Positions 4,455 to 6,544 of a DNA stretch of 6,544 nt are shown one piece after another. The stretch lies in assembly GCA_018334735.1 (NCBI GenBank), contig JAGXLK010000136.1, forward strand, positions 1-6,544, in the 5' to 3' direction. The position numbers and the translations under genes are program-made. Within the stretch, counting starts at the first letter, position 1, and each line of letters opens with the position of its first letter. Source of the stretch: Planctomycetota bacterium. Its GTDB lineage: Bacteria; Planctomycetota; Brocadiia; SM23-32. The notes beneath the pieces were generated by a model, which had not been told where the DNA came from, ran no database searches, and was given only the letters and a program-made list of their open reading frames with translations.

Positions 4455-6544
4455 ATGAGTACTCCAGCGACCGAAAACGAAGAATCCATCGATCTTGACC
4501 GCGTGCGCAATATCGGCATCATGGCCCATATCGATGCCGGGAAAACAACCGTAGCGGAGCGCATGCTCTACTACACCGGACGCACCCATCGTATGGGCAG
4601 TGTCGATGACGGTGATGCAACAATGGACTGGATGGATCAGGAACGCGAACGTGGCATCACGATTGCAAGCGCCGCAACCACCACCTACTGGCGCGACCAT
4701 CGTATTAATCTGATCGACACCCCGGGCCATGTTGATTTTACAGTGGAAGTGGAACGTTCCCTGCGGGTGTTGGACGGCGTGATCGCCCTTTTTTGCGGAG
4801 TTGGCGGCGTCGAGCCACAATCGGAGGTCGTCTGGCGCCAGAAGGAAAAATACGACGTGCCGGCCATCGCTTTCATCAACAAAATGGATCGCGTTGGAGC
4901 CGATTTCGAACGTGTGGTCAATGAAATCGAGGAACGCCTGGCCGCTCATCCTGTTCCCATTATCGTTCCCCTCTATGAAAATACCGAATTCATCGGCATT
5001 ATTGATCTGATTGCCGAAAAACGCGTTTACTACAACCATGAAGATCTCGGCGAAACCTATCATGAAGAACCGGTCACGCCTGAAGATTCGCCTATCTATG
5101 CCACCTGGCGAGACCATCTTATCCAGAGCGTCAGCGACCAGGATGAGGAACTTTTTGAAAAATATTGCATGAACCAACCGATAGAACCGGCAGAGATCCG
5201 CAAGGCCCTGCGGCAGTCAACCCTGGCCGGCGAATCGGTTCCTGTACTCTGCGGATCAGCCCTCAAAAACAAAGGTGTCCAACGGTTGATGGACTGTGTT
5301 GTCGACTACCTCCCCTCGCCAAAGGACCTCCCGCCGGTCATCGGGTTTTGCGATAAAAATAAAGAAGAGGTTCAACGCTACCACAACAGCAACGATGAAC
5401 TGGCGGCTCTTGCCTTCAAAGTGGTTACCGACCAGCACGTCGGCAAAATGGTCTATCTGCGCGTCTATTCCGGGAAACTCGAAGTCGGCAGTTACGTTTA
5501 CAACGCCACAAAAGAGAAAACGCAACGCGTCAGCCGGCTTATGCTCATGCATGCCGATCACCGCGAGCAACGGGATGCACTTTACTGCGGTGAAATCGGC
5601 GTCGCCGTGGGACTTAAAGATACAACCACGGGCGATTCTCTCTCGACCGAAGATTCACCGGTGATACTGGAGAACATCGAATTCCCCGCCCCCGTCCTCT
5701 CGGTCAGTGTTTCGCCACCCTCCGCCGCCGAGCGTGATAAACTTCTCGATGCTCTGGGACGCCTCTCAGAAGAAGACCCAACTTTCACCGTCAAATATAA
5801 TGACGAAACCGACGAAACAATTATTAGCGGCATGGGACAACTTCACCTTGAGATTCTCATTGAAAGACTGAAACGCGAGTTTAAAGTCGAGCCCGATGTG
5901 GGCGAGCCGAGAGTTGCCTACCGCGAAACCATTACCCGCCCCGCCGAGATCGACCATAAACTCGTCAAACAAACCGGAGGACACGGGCAGTACGCCCACG
6001 TGGTGCTGAAGCTGGAACCACTCGCGCCCGGAGAAGGGTTTGAATTCAGCGACGAAATTCGTGGGGGAAATGTGCCGAAAGAATACATTCCGGCCGTCGA
6101 ACGCGGTGTTGTTAAGGCAATGGCTGAAGGCGCCCATGCTGGCACACCCGTGGTGGATTTAGCGGTCCGACTCGAAGATGGTTCATATCATGAAGTAGAT
6201 TCTTCGGAGATGGCCTTCCATAAATGCGCTCATGACGCATTCAACCGCGCCTTCCAGAGAGGAAATCCTAAACTTCTCGAACCGGTCAGTTCGCTCAACG
6301 TTATCACACCCGAAGAGCACAGCGGCGCTGTGACCGGCAGTATCTGTTCCCGTCGTGGACGTATCACCGGCATCGAATCCCGCAGCGGGACGGATACACA
6401 ACTTGTACAGGCGATAGTACCTCTCGCCGAGATGTTCGGCTACGCCACCGAACTGCGCAGTATCACCGCCGGACGGGGGAATTTCGATATGCGATTTGAA
6501 CGCTATGAACGGGTGCCCGACCACATCGCTGAAGAAATCCTTGA
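4455..6544 (+). CDS. fusA: Elongation factor G (translational GTPase), last few codons beyond window
   Basis: I read 696 complete codons with no stop. EF-G proteins are about 690-705 residues, and alignment with the E. coli C-terminus suggests only about 5-10 residues are missing. EF-G uses GTP to drive tRNA-mRNA translocation and, with RRF, ribosome recycling. GTPase motifs are intact: AHIDAGKT (24-31), RGITI switch I, DTPGH (88-92), NKMD (142-145) and CGSALKNKG (266-274). Domain II follows; domain III includes GMGQLHLE (459-466). Domain IV has GGHGQYAH (508-515) and SYHEVDSSEMAF with the tip histidine. Domain V ends with EMFGYATELRS. Differences from E. coli include VDDGD for VHDGA, GMGQ for GMGE and GGHGQYAH for GGRGQYGH. 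The frame is open upstream to 4326, but ATG 4455 gives the usual N-terminus; there is no clear Shine-Dalgarno. No rpsG, rpsL or tuf is visible beside it, so this may be a second copy rather than the housekeeping gene of a str operon. Confidence 0.93.
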   Translation, partial: MSTPATENEESIDLDRVRNIGIMAHIDAGKTTVAERMLYYTGRTHRMGSVDDGDATMDWMDQERERGITIASAATTTYWRDHRINLIDTPGHVDFTVEVERSLRVLDGVIALFCGVGGVEPQSEVVWRQKEKYDVPAIAFINKMDRVGADFERVVNEIEERLAAHPVPIIVPLYENTEFIGIIDLIAEKRVYYNHEDLGETYHEEPVTPEDSPIYATWRDHLIQSVSDQDEELFEKYCMNQPIEPAEIRKALRQSTLAGESVPVLCGSALKNKGVQRLMDCVVDYLPSPKDLPPVIGFCDKNKEEVQRYHNSNDELAALAFKVVTDQHVGKMVYLRVYSGKLEVGSYVYNATKEKTQRVSRLMLMHADHREQRDALYCGEIGVAVGLKDTTTGDSLSTEDSPVILENIEFPAPVLSVSVSPPSAAERDKLLDALGRLSEEDPTFTVKYNDETDETIISGMGQLHLEILIERLKREFKVEPDVGEPRVAYRETITRPAEIDHKLVKQTGGHGQYAHVVLKLEPLAPGEGFEFSDEIRGGNVPKEYIPAVERGVVKAMAEGAHAGTPVVDLAVRLEDGSYHEVDSSEMAFHKCAHDAFNRAFQRGNPKLLEPVSSLNVITPEEHSGAVTGSICSRRGRITGIESRSGTDTQLVQAIVPLAEMFGYATELRSITAGRGNFDMRFERYERVPDHIAEEIL

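Noticed and set aside
4276..4458. A 60-codon plus-strand frame directly upstream of EF-G
   Set aside because: It starts inside the proposed promoter, has no ribosome binding site or homology, and overlaps the EF-G start by only a few bases. It is more likely leader sequence.
4389..5177. A 262-codon open frame on the minus strand, partly rich in phenylalanine, aspartate and isoleucine
   Set aside because: It lies antisense to the EF-G gene, whose plus-strand reading has all G-domain motifs. It is an antisense shadow of conserved EF-G codons.

Overview
The window looks bacterial. It has dense genes on both strands, intermediate GC (a little over half by eye), a bacterial-type elongation factor G and sigma70-like promoter boxes. 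A cytoplasmic GH78-type glycosidase next to a DUF3604/PHP-type protein, plus a G-domain gene with no clear Shine-Dalgarno, would suit a carbohydrate-degrading Gram-negative such as a member of the PVC superphylum (Verrucomicrobiota, Lentisphaerota, Kiritimatiellota, Planctomycetota). That placement is an inference and weakly held.

Layout. Positions 1-1267 (minus strand) hold the first 422 codons of a DUF3604 family protein. It starts at a TTG codon and runs off the left edge. After a 129-base gap (1268-1396) containing a perfect 22-bp palindrome comes a complete 847-residue GH78 alpha-L-rhamnosidase-like gene on the same strand (1397-3940). The two are probably transcribed in the order GH78 then DUF3604. 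Positions 3941-4454 are a 514-base divergent intergenic region. It carries a good promoter reading left (boxes at 4207-4235), one reading right (4276-4304), two hairpins, a short array of 9-base tandem repeats and a possible 42-codon leader ORF. From 4455 to the right edge (plus strand) is an almost complete elongation factor G gene, missing only its last few codons.

How they fit together. The two minus-strand genes look like a small carbohydrate-processing unit: a glycosidase without a signal peptide, suited to oligosaccharides already inside the cell, followed by a predicted metal-dependent PHP-like protein of unknown reaction. EF-G is a translation factor, and here it stands alone, with no ribosomal protein gene or tuf visible upstream. 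It is divergently transcribed and probably functionally unrelated to the other two. I saw no tRNA, rRNA, CRISPR, insertion sequence or phage feature. I did not find a convincing new multi-gene system. The most unusual material is the structured 260-base leader ahead of the GH78 gene and the palindrome between the two minus-strand genes.
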